Origin: Bryobacterales bacterium
GTDB taxonomy: Bacteria; Acidobacteriota; Terriglobia; Bryobacterales; Bryobacteraceae
DNA length: 34,306 nucleotides
Assembly: GCA_003170295.1 (NCBI GenBank)
Contig: PNAJ01000026.1
Location: 1 to 34,306, forward strand
Direction of reading: 5' to 3'
Part shown: piece by piece, positions 27,396 to 34,306 of the stretch
How the letters are laid out: each line of letters starts with the position of its first letter
Numbering within the stretch: position 1 is the first letter of the stretch
Position numbers and translations under genes: made by a program
Notes under the pieces: model-generated
What the model was told of the DNA's origin: nothing
Seen by the model: only the letters and a program-made list of their open reading frames with translations
The model's database searches: none

Positions 27396-28524
27396 GATCC
27401 GAAACGTCGGACCGCGAAAACTCCGCCAGGGCGTCGAGGTCGATCTCGATCCCAAGGCCTGGTTTTTCCGGGATGGCCAGCATGCCGTCTGAGTCGAGCC
27501 GCCATCCTCCCGAAGCAAGCTCATCGATGAACGGCGAGCCGGTGAGGTATTCCACCAGATCGGTATCCGGAAAGGCGGACGCGATTTGCAGATCGGAAGC
27601 AAGGCCGACTGCCGTATTCCAGCCGTGCGGGATGAATCGCACACCGTGATTCCGTGCCATCCAGGCGATTCGGCGCAGTTCGCTCAATCCACCGCACTTT
27701 GTCACGTCGGGCTGAACAATGTCGAACGCGCCCGCTTCGAGCCAGGGTTGGAAACTTTGGCGACGCGTCAGCACCTCCCCGCCGGCGATCGGAACCCTGG
27801 CCGCTCTGCGAAGCGCGACGTAGTCTTCGAGCGCGTCCGGAGGAAGCGGCTCTTCGAACCAAGCCACATCGAATCCGGCGAGCATCTCCGCGGTGCGCAG
27901 AGCCCACTTGTAGTTCTGGGGCCAGAAAGCATCGCTTGCTCCCGCATCCACCATGAGCAGCGATTCCTTGCCCACAACGTCGCGGGCGGCGCTTACGATC
28001 GCTTCATCAACCGCAACGCTTTTCTTGCCGAACGGTCCCCATCCGATCTTGAACGCGCGAAATCCCTGCGCCTTGACACGCAGAAGCGCATCCGCTATCC
28101 GCTCGGGCTCGCGCATGAGCAAGGACGCGTAAGGCCGGACTCGATCGCGATAACGGCCGCCGAGCAGACGGCCGACCGGTTGGCCGCTGGCTTTGCCAAG
28201 CAGGTCCCAGAGTGCGATATCGATCCCGCCGATCGTATGCGTGACGGCTCCGCCTCGACCCTGCCAGAACGTGTTCTGATGCAGCTTCTCGCTGACGCGT
28301 TCCGGCTCCAGTGCATTCTCACCCTGGTAAAGAGGCTGAAGCAGCGCCAAGGAAGCGCGTACGAGCGCCTCGCTGGTGAAGACGCTTCCCCATCCGATGG
28401 GGCCATCGTCGGTAAGCACGGCGATGATGGTATGAACACAATCCTCCGGCTGCAGTTCGTTGGACCAGCCGCCTTCGGGAGTGCGCCCCTGCAGCCCGAA
28501 GGCGCGTATTTCACGAATCTTCAT
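27388..28524 (-). CDS. Cytoplasmic mandelate racemase/enolase-superfamily enzyme
   Basis: Predicted 378-residue enzyme without a signal peptide. The capping domain (MKIREIRAFGLQ, DDGPIGWGSVF, GGIDIALWDLLGKASGQPV, RLLGG) is followed by the barrel. Visible active-site elements are FKIGWGP, metal ligands in VDAGAS (Asp), WFEEPL (Glu) and GGEVL (Glu), then QPDVTKCGG and the His of IPHGWNT. Here all three metal ligands are the normal Asp-Glu-Glu, unlike the two exported relatives at 6490-8953. It is likely an acid-sugar dehydratase or a racemase. No ribosome site is seen at the ATG. It stands convergent to the permease gene. Confidence 0.88.
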   Translation of the reverse strand: MKIREIRAFGLQGRTPEGGWSNELQPEDCVHTIIAVLTDDGPIGWGSVFTSEALVRASLALLQPLYQGENALEPERVSEKLHQNTFWQGRGGAVTHTIGGIDIALWDLLGKASGQPVGRLLGGRYRDRVRPYASLLMREPERIADALLRVKAQGFRAFKIGWGPFGKKSVAVDEAIVSAARDVVGKESLLMVDAGASDAFWPQNYKWALRTAEMLAGFDVAWFEEPLPPDALEDYVALRRAARVPIAGGEVLTRRQSFQPWLEAGAFDIVQPDVTKCGGLSELRRIAWMARNHGVRFIPHGWNTAVGLASDLQIASAFPDTDLVEYLTGSPFIDELASGGWRLDSDGMLAIPEKPGLGIEIDLDALAEFSRSDVSDLR

Positions 28525-28817
28525 ACGTGCTAGTGTAGTGCGTCGTTGATTTTCAAACAGTATGACTCAGGATGGGCAAAAAGGGTACAGGCACGAAGTT
28601 TCGCAAGAGCGGCGAAATTCGAGCCAGTCCCCCTCTTGCGCACTGGAGCGTACCTGGGCACGATTTGAGACGCAGACCACTGGTATCCGCGATACGTCGA
28701 GATGCTCGAAATTCCATTCCCACCGATATCACAGCGGTTGACTATCACGCCGGCGGATAGGAAGCTGACCAACTGCGTGGGTGAATCTTCCTTTCATACA
28801 ATTATGATGGTGGAACG
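28525..28817. other. Intergenic region with REP-like hairpin
   Basis: No gene recognised. It holds the imperfect inverted repeat at 28583-28632. A TTGACT at 28738-28743 and AT-rich TACAATTATGAT at 28797-28808 might belong to a promoter for the signal-peptide ORF at 28818, but their spacing is wrong for a pair. Confidence 0.4.
28583..28632. repeat. REP-like imperfect inverted repeat
   Basis: GGGTACAGGCACGAAGTTTC (continuing GC) at 28583-28604 pairs with the complement of 28611-28632, which reads GGGGACTGGCTCGAATTTCG (continuing CC). The arms agree at most positions and enclose a six-base loop. Such GGGxACxGGCxC hairpins resemble dispersed REP-type elements mobilised by RAYT transposases. No transposase is nearby. 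Confidence 0.45.
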
Positions 28818-28910
28818 ATGATCATGAATTGGTTGCTGCTCGGCTCACTAGCTATGGCGCAGAATACGACGATAGCGACACCGACGGCCGCGGCGCGCGG
28901 GCTTCAATGA
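28818..28910 (+). pseudogene. Orphan signal peptide ended by the repeat array
   Basis: ATG 28818, with GGTGGA upstream, encodes 30 residues: MIMNWLLLGSLAMAQNTT followed by IATPTAAARGLQ and a stop. It has a textbook signal peptide with an AMA-Q cleavage site but almost no mature protein. The stop codon lies inside the first (partial) repeat unit at 28901-28916. I read it as the 5' end of a secreted-protein gene cut off by the repeats. The gene at 29298, which lacks a signal peptide, could be the rest. Confidence 0.45.
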
Positions 28911-29059
28911 GGCCCCGGCAGATCTGCCGGGGAATTAACAAAACCCACCGTGGTCGTCACGACCGTTGAAGAGCTTCAATGAGGCCCCCCATCTCTCCGA
29001 ATCCCGGTCTTCCCGGGGTTCTGGTCGTCACGACCGTTGAAGAGCTTCAATGAGGCCCC
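28901..29059. CRISPR. Tiny CRISPR-like array: two full 37-bp repeats plus one partial
   Basis: A 37-bp sequence occurs exactly at 28952-28988 and 29023-29059. It begins GGTCGTCACGACC and ends GCTTCAATGAGGCCCC. The final 16 bases also occur at 28901-28916 as a partial first unit. The intervals are 35 and 34 unrelated bases, so the period is 72/71, typical of CRISPR. Each repeat can form two hairpins (GGTCG-TCA-CGACC and TTGAAG-AG-CTTCAA). No cas gene is in the window. Nine bases after the third unit (GGCAGATCT) equal the start of the first interval, unlike independent spacers, so another kind of repeat or a rearranged remnant is possible. Confidence 0.45.
28913..28932. repeat. Perfect 20-bp palindrome in the repeat array
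   Basis: CCCCGGCAGATCTGCCGGGG is identical to its reverse complement. It starts in the last four bases of the first partial repeat and runs into the first interval. Its left half and centre (CCCCGGCAGATCT) recur at 29056-29068 after the third repeat, where the right half is lost. Confidence 0.7.
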
Positions 29060-29297
29060 GGCAGATCTATCGTTTCCCAACGGAGCGCAGTTGGTGAGGT
29101 CATCGAGTCACTTGTCTTGGTCTGGGCCGCATCTCAGTCGGCGGAGTGCCGTGATACCGTCGTGTATCTACCTTTCCGTTGAGATCTACATCGGAAGGCG
29201 TCTCGCGGGCGATTGTGCTGATGGAGTGGCGGAGTTGGACAGCAATGGGAAGGCTGTTTTGACCGGCCAGAATCTTGTCCCATTCTTGTCCCAATAA

Positions 29298-29825
29298 ATG
29301 GACCGTTTTCGGGATACCGAGGCTGCCTTGATCCTTTATTTTGAATGCGATAACCCTGGGCGAATCCTACCGGTGGAGGCATTCCCCGAACTCCCGCCGG
29401 CTGTTGCCGGAGTGCTGCGTACGCGGAACTGTAGGGCGCCTCAGCCATCGGCCGGCGGCGCTCCCCGCAACGTGATTCGCGGTGAGTTCTTCGCCAAGGG
29501 AGAAGCCGGTTGGGCGGTGTTGTGCTCCGTCAACAACTCGACGGCGCTGCTCGCGTTTCGCAACGATCGCGACACCAATCCTCAAACAATCATCACCAGC
29601 GACGACCAGAACTACCTACAGGGGCTGGACGGCGACAACATTGGCTACTCACGAGAGATCACCGCGGCCGGTCGCGACTTCATCATGCGCCACTACCGCG
29701 CCTACGGCGGCCCTGAGCCTCCGCCGATCGACCACCAGGGCATCGATGACGCTTTTTTGGGGAAGGCTTCAATTACCTGGTATTTTCATAACGCCAAGTG
29801 GCTGCGGTTACAGGGTGCCGATTAA
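29298..29825 (+). CDS. Conserved acidobacterial-type hypothetical protein, probably 5'-truncated
   Basis: 175 residues as read. I recall homologues of similar sequence as secreted hypothetical proteins in acidobacteria: EAFPELPPAVAGVLRTRNC, NVIRGEFFAKGEAGWAVLCS, YSREITAAGRDFIMRHYRAY, GGPEPPPIDHQGIDDAFLGK and a C-terminal KWLRLQGAD. Those usually have a signal peptide, which this one lacks. The frame is closed by TAA immediately before ATG 29298 and has no Shine-Dalgarno; TTG 29328 after GAGG is an alternative. The orphan signal peptide at 28818 may be its lost 5' end. Function unknown. Confidence 0.6.
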   Translation: MDRFRDTEAALILYFECDNPGRILPVEAFPELPPAVAGVLRTRNCRAPQPSAGGAPRNVIRGEFFAKGEAGWAVLCSVNNSTALLAFRNDRDTNPQTIITSDDQNYLQGLDGDNIGYSREITAAGRDFIMRHYRAYGGPEPPPIDHQGIDDAFLGKASITWYFHNAKWLRLQGAD

Positions 29826-30242
29826 TCAGGGCCGGCGGATATTTGCACGCCCACCAACCCGGGAGTCGTCCCTTGGCGCCTGACTAACAGCAAGTTGTAG
29901 GCGATCGGTCATCCCTGGTCGCGCAGCGTTTACCGATTTAGCATAGCCGCCTGTCCGCTCCCAAATTGGTCTGAAACGGGTTCTGGGGAGTCGCCGATAA
30001 TCCTTGACATCTGGCGCTTTTCCGGTTTAGGCGTTACGGCCAAATGGCAAAATCGACGTTGCGAAAAGAGTCTTTGTGACACGCTCGCGTGCGTCTAAGG
30101 CTCGACCCAGACCGTGTAACGGCACAGATCAGGCAATTGTCCTGGTGTGCGTTGACGGACAGGAAACTTCCGCATGCGTCGTGATTCAGGAGTTGGCCGA
30201 TTAATTGGTGGAAACGACCTTTGTTTTCGCCGGGCGAGGAGT
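29826..30242. other. Intergenic region, nothing recognised
   Basis: About 415 bases with frequent stops in all frames. A TTGACA at 30004-30009 lacks a matching -10 at the right distance. No RNA gene or repeat was recognised. Confidence 0.4.
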
Positions 30243-30635
30243 TCAGGCGGCCGACGAATCAGCACCGCGCCGGGCCAGCATCAGGCCGATCCAGCAGCTC
30301 ACCGGCCAGGTGAGCAACCAGGATAACCAGTACCAGTGCGGCCAGCCTTTGCTCCAGTTCGGAATAATCGCACCGACGCCCATCACTTCCCCGACGATGA
30401 AGAACCAGAGCACATGCCCTGATGCACCGCCCGGAGCAAAGCGGGCACAGAGCCATGCGCAGAGGATCGACACGACGACGAAGAGAGCCGTGCTCGTAAT
30501 GAGAGGGGCGTTGGAGGGGACCTTGTCTTTGACGAAGTCGCCAGGGAAGAGGAGCGATAGCAACGGGTCTGTTGCCAGCACAAGAACAATCGAGAGCAGG
30601 TAACTGCCGGCGACGATGGCGATCGATTTGAGCAT
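30243..30635 (-). CDS. Small membrane protein with four predicted helices
   Basis: Predicted 130-residue inner-membrane protein of unknown function. Hydrophobic segments: IAIVAGSYLLSIVLVLA, ITSTALFVVVSILCAWLCA, VLWFFIVGEVMGVGAII and WYWLSWLLTWPVSCWIGLML. The start at 30635 is preferred because GGAGG stands eight bases upstream; the ATG at 30650 would add MEASR but would place that site inside the coding region. It ends in a polar tail (ARRGADSSAA). No functional motif recognised. Confidence 0.65.
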   Translation of the reverse strand: MLKSIAIVAGSYLLSIVLVLATDPLLSLLFPGDFVKDKVPSNAPLITSTALFVVVSILCAWLCARFAPGGASGHVLWFFIVGEVMGVGAIIPNWSKGWPHWYWLSWLLTWPVSCWIGLMLARRGADSSAA

Positions 30636-30721
30636 CCGTGACGCCTCCATGTAGAGTCAGTATAACCGGCCATCGGTGGGCTAGGCTAGAAACAAGAACG
30701 CGTTCGGGACAGAGCGCCGGC

Positions 30722-31003
30722 GTGGCCGAACTTGCGGATTTCAGTGCATTGGTGGACGAGCTTGAATCGCTGGACCCTGTTTCGGTTGCGATACGTCCCG
30801 GTAACCGTCGTTCCGATGGATGGGTGCCGTCTCAACTACAGTCGCCAAACGTGGTTCGATTCGCAAAAAGGCTGGACGCCCTTCTCGATTTGTTGGCGGC
30901 GACCGCTGACGGGCTGGCGGCTGAGTGGGATTTGCAACGGGACGGGATTTCGACAGAGACGGATCTCGACGCCGGGGACGATTTTGAATCGACGATTCAA
31001 TGA
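30722..31003 (+). CDS. Hypothetical acidic protein, 93 residues
   Basis: I do not recognise this protein. From a possible GTG at 30722 the frame reads VAELADFSALVDELESLDPV, then a loop with RRSDGWVPSQLQ, a helix (VRFAKRLDALLDLLAATADG) and an acidic tail (DLDAGDDFESTIQ). The acidic, helix-like composition favours a real gene over the arginine-rich opposite-strand frame, but there is no Shine-Dalgarno. The frame is open back to 30638, so the start is uncertain. Confidence 0.35.
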   Translation: MAELADFSALVDELESLDPVSVAIRPGNRRSDGWVPSQLQSPNVVRFAKRLDALLDLLAATADGLAAEWDLQRDGISTETDLDAGDDFESTIQ

Positions 31004-31070
31004 CATTGGTCCGAGATCGGTTTCTTTCCAGCCTCCTTTGGTGCATCCTTTTCCAACCAGCCGGGATTGA

Positions 31071-31099
31071 TTGGCACAAAAGCGTCCCCCGGTTTTGAT
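31071..31099 (+). promoter_or_regulatory. Possible promoter of the small secreted protein
   Basis: TTGGCA at 31071-31076 and TTTGAT at 31094-31099 are 17 bases apart. The -35 matches the consensus fairly well and the -10 poorly. A start near 31106 would leave a short leader containing AAGGAG (31116-31121). Confidence 0.25.
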
Positions 31100-31128
31100 A
31101 AACTGTCCTCGTCCCAAGGAGAATGGAC

Positions 31129-31530
31129 GTGCGCTTTGGAACAATAGCTTCAGCAGTGCTGGTGGTTTCGTTGTCGGCATTCGCCGCCGATCCATTCGCC
31201 GGTACTTGGAAGTTAACGAAATCCACTCGGGCGAATCCTCAGATTGGGACGATCCTCAAGTTTGAAGAGCAGAACGAAGCATTGAGGGAAATCCGTCAGG
31301 ATGGGGAAAATCCTTGTAACGCCTCAATGACGCCCGCTGATGCACAATGCAGACAAATCAGTCGCCCGAACTGGGTTACGATGAACTTCATTTACAGTCG
31401 AAAAGGCAAGGATGTCGCAACGCTGAAACGGAAGATTTCTGCGGATGGCAGTTCACTAACCGAAACCACAGATGGTGTAAGTCCCAAGGGAGAAAAGTTC
31501 CACATCGTCGAGGTCTACGAGAAGCAGTAA
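31129..31530 (+). CDS. Small secreted protein, lipocalin-like GTWKL motif
   Basis: Predicted 133-residue exported protein. GTG 31129 is preferred since AAGGAG (31116-31121) lies seven bases before it; ATG 31123 in the same frame is too close. A signal peptide (GTIASAVLVVSLSAFAA) is followed by DPFAGTWKLTKSTRANP, the opening of a small beta-sheet family common in acidobacteria, and by beta-strand-like segments to EKFHIVEVYEKQ. Two cysteines (NPCNAS and AQCRQ) may form a disulfide. Possible barrel-type ligand binder; function unknown. Confidence 0.65.
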   Translation: MRFGTIASAVLVVSLSAFAADPFAGTWKLTKSTRANPQIGTILKFEEQNEALREIRQDGENPCNASMTPADAQCRQISRPNWVTMNFIYSRKGKDVATLKRKISADGSSLTETTDGVSPKGEKFHIVEVYEKQ

Positions 31531-31589
31531 GCCAGGAAACGCAGCTACGAAGCGTCAAAACCAATTGGACAGGGAAATGCTCGTTCCGG

Positions 31590-31949
31590 TTAGATATGCT
31601 CCAGCGCCTCGACCGTCAAATCATTTTGCACATTGCCAGTGTTCAGGCTTGCCGCTGGCTCGAAAAGCAGGACGTGAACTTCTTCTTCTGCAACAGGGCG
31701 ATGCTCCACGCCGTGCGGGACGATCAGAAACTCGCCCTTTTCGATCCACACATGACGGTCACGAAACTCCATGCGAAATCGGCCTTTCACGACCAAGAAT
31801 AATTCGTCTTCGACATCATGATGGTGCCAGACGAATGGGCCATCGAATTTCACGAGCTTGACCTGCTGACCGTTAAGTTCCCCAGCGATTCTCGGCTTGA
31901 AGTGGTCCGAGAAAAGGGAGAACTTTTCCTGAAGGTTGACCTTTTCCAT
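31590..31949 (-). CDS. Cupin-domain protein
   Basis: Predicted 119-residue single-domain cupin. Motif 1 is WHHHDVEDELFLVVKG (H42, H44, E49, G56) and motif 2 is PHGVEHRP (H79, H83), so the usual 3-His/1-Glu metal site is complete. Small cupins of this kind act as metal-dependent enzymes, sugar binders or isomerases; the role here is unknown. The start is at the only good ATG but lacks a ribosome site. It faces the small secreted gene and lies 30 bases left of the next minus-strand ORF. Confidence 0.8.
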   Translation of the reverse strand: MEKVNLQEKFSLFSDHFKPRIAGELNGQQVKLVKFDGPFVWHHHDVEDELFLVVKGRFRMEFRDRHVWIEKGEFLIVPHGVEHRPVAEEEVHVLLFEPAASLNTGNVQNDLTVEALEHI

Positions 31950-31980
31950 GCGGACAGACTATCACGGTTCGATCTCGTTT

Positions 31981-32313
31981 CTATAACCGGACGTACCCGG
32001 CAGGAAGCGGTTCCCGACGAGAAAGTCCCCAACGGGTGAACACACCAGCCGTCGTGTAGACGTTGCGAATTTCAATGACCCGGCCATTGGGCAACATCAG
32101 GACACTTTCTTTCGGCGCTGATATACGCTCGTCTGCACGCTTGACCAAGAATTGATAGCCGTGTCCCCGGCTCCATCTGCGAATATCGCCAACCAGATTT
32201 CCTTCCTGGGTTGCGTTGGCGATGGCGACGACGTAGTGATCGCCTGAGACCGTCTGGACCACGACCACGCCGTATCCGCCATCACGAAAAAGCAAGATCG
32301 CGCGCTTGTACAT
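31981..32313 (-). CDS. Hypothetical protein, 110 residues
   Basis: I do not recognise the family. It is a beta-strand-rich sequence (GYGVVVVQTVSGDHYVVAIA, SVLMLPNGRVIEIRNVYTTA) with codon use like that of the neighbouring real genes. There is no signal peptide and only a weak ribosome site. It lies just upstream of the cupin gene on the same strand with a 31-base gap, so the two may be co-transcribed. Confidence 0.5.
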   Translation of the reverse strand: MYKRAILLFRDGGYGVVVVQTVSGDHYVVAIANATQEGNLVGDIRRWSRGHGYQFLVKRADERISAPKESVLMLPNGRVIEIRNVYTTAGVFTRWGLSRREPLPAGYVRL

Positions 32314-32438
32314 CCGGCTGCAACGAGGACGAGGCCGCCTCCGACTTGAACGACCGGCAGTGAAATGCCAAAAGGACAGGATGTGGTGGCCGTTAACGCA
32401 TTATAAAAAAGGGCGCCCCTTTCAAAGTAGGCTTGAGG

Positions 32439-32457
32439 CGTCGGCTCGGAACCGACG
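32439..32457 (+). other. Hairpin ahead of a strong ribosome site
   Basis: CGTCGG (32439-32444) pairs with CCGACG (32452-32457) around a seven-base loop. Directly behind it is GGAAAGGAG (32457-32465) and, seven bases on, ATG 32473. It could influence translation of what is now a broken gene. Confidence 0.35.
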
Positions 32458-32472
32458 GAAAGGAGCACCCAA

Positions 32473-32850
32473 ATGGACAAAAGAAAGTATACTGTGCAAT
32501 TCCGGAATTTCTATATCGTCGTTGCGTTCGCAGGAACGGCCTTTGCGCAATCGGGCTTTCGGTGACCGCGAGTGCCGGGTACTTGACGCCCATTCCACTT
32601 ACGGTGGCTCCTGGGCAACTTGTGACGTTGTTCGTGCCAGGCTTCGGAAACGAGGTAAGCGGCATCGCGAAGGCGCCGGTGGGCTCGCTTCCCACGGCAC
32701 TCGCGGGCATTTCGGCCGTATTCCGGCAGGGATCGGATCAACCCGTGCCAATTTTCGAAGTTCAGCCGATAAAGTCCTGCACAGCATTTGCCCCTCCCGC
32801 AAATTCGTGTGGCTCCGAGTTGTACCCGCTAGAAAATAAATCACTTCCTG
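32473..32850 (+). pseudogene. Broken TIGR03437-type secreted protein gene
   Basis: From ATG 32473, with the excellent ribosome site GGAAAGGAG, the frame gives a signal peptide (MDKRKYTVQFRNFYIVVAFA then GTAFAQSGFR) and stops at once (TGA). The continuation is in another frame: SVTASAGYLTPIPLTVAPGQ, LVTLFVPGFG, SLPTALAGISAVFRQGSDQ, VPIFEVQPI. This is the start of a Solibacter-type C-terminal domain. The domain itself fades after about 32830 without its second half. So there is both a frameshift near 32555-32565 and a 3' truncation. Confidence 0.55.
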
Positions 32851-32952
32851 ACGAGCAAGCCGCGCTCAGCGCGGCGCCGATCAACTCCGGTCGGCTTGTT
32901 TTGGACCGTTATCGCTGCAAGTGTTTCTTGTCTGTCAATGCTGATGCGCCCG

Positions 32953-33906
32953 TCACTTCGCGAACCAGCGTTGGATGATTGCCTCGGCCGGCTTGTTGCG
33001 GACAGTGCGCCCTATGTTGGGGCATGTGTCGCTGGGGAGGATGACGTCCGTGGGCCAGTAGCCATACGTGTCGAAGGCCAGAAAGTTGAGGCCACTCTCA
33101 GCTATGGCCTCAAACAGCGCTTCGTATCCAATGGCCTGAACGGAGAAATCCGTTTGCAGCGTGCCGCTGCAGCCCCAGACATCACTCACCGTGCCGGTCA
33201 CCAAGGAGGAAAGGTTGGATTCGATGTAGCCTATCATCGCCAAGGGCCGGTTCTCGAACGGAGAGAGTTTTTGGGCGGTCTGGGCGAGAAGCTTCTTGTA
33301 CTTCTGCTTCATCAGGGCGACGGTGAGATGTTGGCTCTCGTCCGGCGTTAGATAGCCCGCGATCGAGTCGACCAAGATCACATCCGCTCCATTGTAGAGG
33401 GGGGCGACCTTGTTCGGATCGGCGCCGCCCGGCAGCACGTCGTCAAAGAAAACTTTCCCGTCGAATACGGCCCGGACCTGCGAGAGCGCCGCGGTCATCT
33501 TGGCGACATAAACATCGAGATAATTGGTTAGGTCAAACCAGTAATCGCGCCAGTTGAGCATCATTCCCTTTACGCCGTACTTCTGCGCCACTTGCGCTTC
33601 GTGGACGATGTACTGCGTGTAGCTGTCGAGAAATGCCGTATACCACTGTTGCGATGGCTTGGTGGGGAGATCCACCCCCTTCTTGTCCACGCCTGGAATG
33701 TTGATGTGGAGCCAAACATCCAACCCAGCGCCCTTCGCGGTACTGGCGATGAAAGCCAGTTCCGATTCACTTGTTTGCTGGTTTGCAACATCCAGCACCG
33801 GCGTGGCGGCGGTTGCATCAACGACAAAAGGATAGTCGGTTACGCCGACGTGGTCGGCACCGAGGCGCTTGATGCGAGATGTGGTCTCGATGAAGGCGTC
33901 GTGCAT
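32953..33906 (-). CDS. TIM-barrel, glycoside-hydrolase-like protein, probably 5'-truncated
   Basis: About 317 residues from Met at 33906 (HDAFIETTSRIKRLGADHVG). It looks like an (alpha/beta)8 barrel: VTDYPFVVD, AKGAGLDVWLHINI, YGVKGMMLNWRDYWFDL, GKVFFDDVLPGG, ADVILVDSIAGYL, RPLAMIGYIES and LNFLAFDTYGYWP. This resembles glycoside hydrolases of the GH113-like type, but I cannot identify the catalytic acids with certainty. The frame is open to 34035, but the codons beyond about 33925 are antisense to a sulfatase gene, so the native N-terminus and signal peptide have been lost or replaced. Activity is doubtful. Confidence 0.6.
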   Translation of the reverse strand: MHDAFIETTSRIKRLGADHVGVTDYPFVVDATAATPVLDVANQQTSESELAFIASTAKGAGLDVWLHINIPGVDKKGVDLPTKPSQQWYTAFLDSYTQYIVHEAQVAQKYGVKGMMLNWRDYWFDLTNYLDVYVAKMTAALSQVRAVFDGKVFFDDVLPGGADPNKVAPLYNGADVILVDSIAGYLTPDESQHLTVALMKQKYKKLLAQTAQKLSPFENRPLAMIGYIESNLSSLVTGTVSDVWGCSGTLQTDFSVQAIGYEALFEAIAESGLNFLAFDTYGYWPTDVILPSDTCPNIGRTVRNKPAEAIIQRWFAK

Positions 33907-34306
33907 GCTCCCCTGGCAACCAGTATTGAGCGCGCTCGCGTTTATCGAGCGCGAGAAGGCGGCTCCCTTCTTCCTGTACTTCGCAACCCATGACATCCAT
34001 GTGCCTCGTCTTCCGAATGCTCGATTCGTTGGCAAGAGCGCAATGGGCGCGCGCGGCGACGCGATTCTCGAGCTCGATTGGAGCGTTGGTCAGGTTCTCG
34101 ATACGCTTGACCGTCTGAAACTCGCCGACAACACGATCGTGATGTTCGCGAGCGATAACGGGCCGGTGCTCGACGACGGATACAAAGATCAGGCTGTAGA
34201 AAAAGCTGGTGCTCACAAACCCGCCGGAATTTACCGGGGTGGCAAGTACAGCAATTACGATGGTGGCACCCGCGTGCCCTTTCTGATTCGCTGGCCGAAG
34301 CACGTT
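33905..34306 (+). pseudogene. Sulfatase fragment lacking its N-terminal half (runs off the window)
   Basis: The frame from 33905 is open to the window end. Sulfatase similarity starts at about 33929: ALAFIEREKAAPFFLYFATH, DIHVPRLPNARFVGKSAMG, GDAILELDWSVGQVLDTLD, MFASDNGPVLDDGY, YRGGKYSNYDGGTRVPFLIR. These are the middle blocks of an arylsulfatase-type protein (alkaline phosphatase superfamily), including the metal-binding Asp-Asn of SDNGP. The N-terminal third with the formylglycine CxPSR site should lie upstream but is replaced by the opposite-strand TIM-barrel gene. It therefore cannot be an active sulfatase. Confidence 0.7.

Noticed and set aside
26240..27649. 469-codon plus-strand frame overlapping the permease
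   Set aside because: Gly/Arg-rich alternative frame of the clearly real permease gene.
27586..28533. 315-codon plus-strand frame
   Set aside because: Antisense to the third enolase-superfamily gene, which has intact catalytic motifs.
30000..30035. TTGACA at 30004 as a promoter
   Set aside because: No acceptable -10 element 16-18 bases downstream and no gene in that direction.
30741..31226. 161-codon minus-strand frame
   Set aside because: Arg/Pro-rich composition and overlap with two better plus-strand candidates.
32405..32425. Minus-strand terminator-like hairpin (AAAGGG/CCCTTT with a T run)
   Set aside because: No minus-strand gene ends at the right distance, so it has nothing obvious to terminate; it may be a chance GC palindrome beside an A run.

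Overview
The window looks like chromosomal DNA of an acidobacterium of the Solibacter/Bryobacter type. It is GC-rich. It holds several proteins with the C-terminal domain first described from Candidatus Solibacter (TIGR03437-like), a very large TonB-dependent receptor with an N-terminal carboxypeptidase-regulatory-like domain, a multiheme cytochrome/TPR protein, Tat-exported enolase-superfamily proteins, a PIG-L deacetylase and a sulfatase fragment. This assignment comes from protein style recalled from memory, not from a database search.

Layout. 1-634: no convincing gene, only a 28-bp transposase remnant. 635-5979: two translationally coupled secreted proteins, one built of seven FG-GAP repeats plus five exactly 279-bp Ig-like repeats, the other related to Solibacter cell-surface proteins. 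6490-8953: two overlapping Tat-exported mandelate-racemase-like enzymes, the second with a 3' frameshift. 9151-14989: a compact defence operon. 15249-17267: a possible 50-residue ORF and a secreted NHL/TIGR03437 protein. 17300-18114: transposase debris. 18115-24275: divergent TonB-dependent receptor and heptaheme TPR cytochrome. 24272-25127: a peptidase tail and a doubtful ORF. 25128-28524: PIG-L deacetylase, amino-acid permease and a third enolase-superfamily gene. 28525-34306: a decayed accessory region with a REP-like hairpin, a tiny CRISPR-like repeat array that ends a signal-peptide ORF, small secreted, membrane and cupin genes, a broken TIGR03437 gene, and a junction between a TIM-barrel gene and a sulfatase lacking its N-terminus.

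The most interesting part is the defence operon. A complete type I restriction specificity subunit (HsdS, two target-recognition halves) is fused in frame to an ABC-type AAA ATPase. It is followed, with overlapping or nearly touching frames, by an HNH nuclease of the kind paired with such ATPases (compare Septu PtuA/PtuB and retron-associated HNH proteins) and then by HsdM. No HsdR lies in or beside the operon. The simplest reading is a methylation-dependent self/non-self sensor (HsdM-HsdS) wired to an ATPase-HNH effector in place of the usual translocating HsdR. A strong Shine-Dalgarno and ATG inside the fusion suggest the ATPase may also be made as a separate protein.
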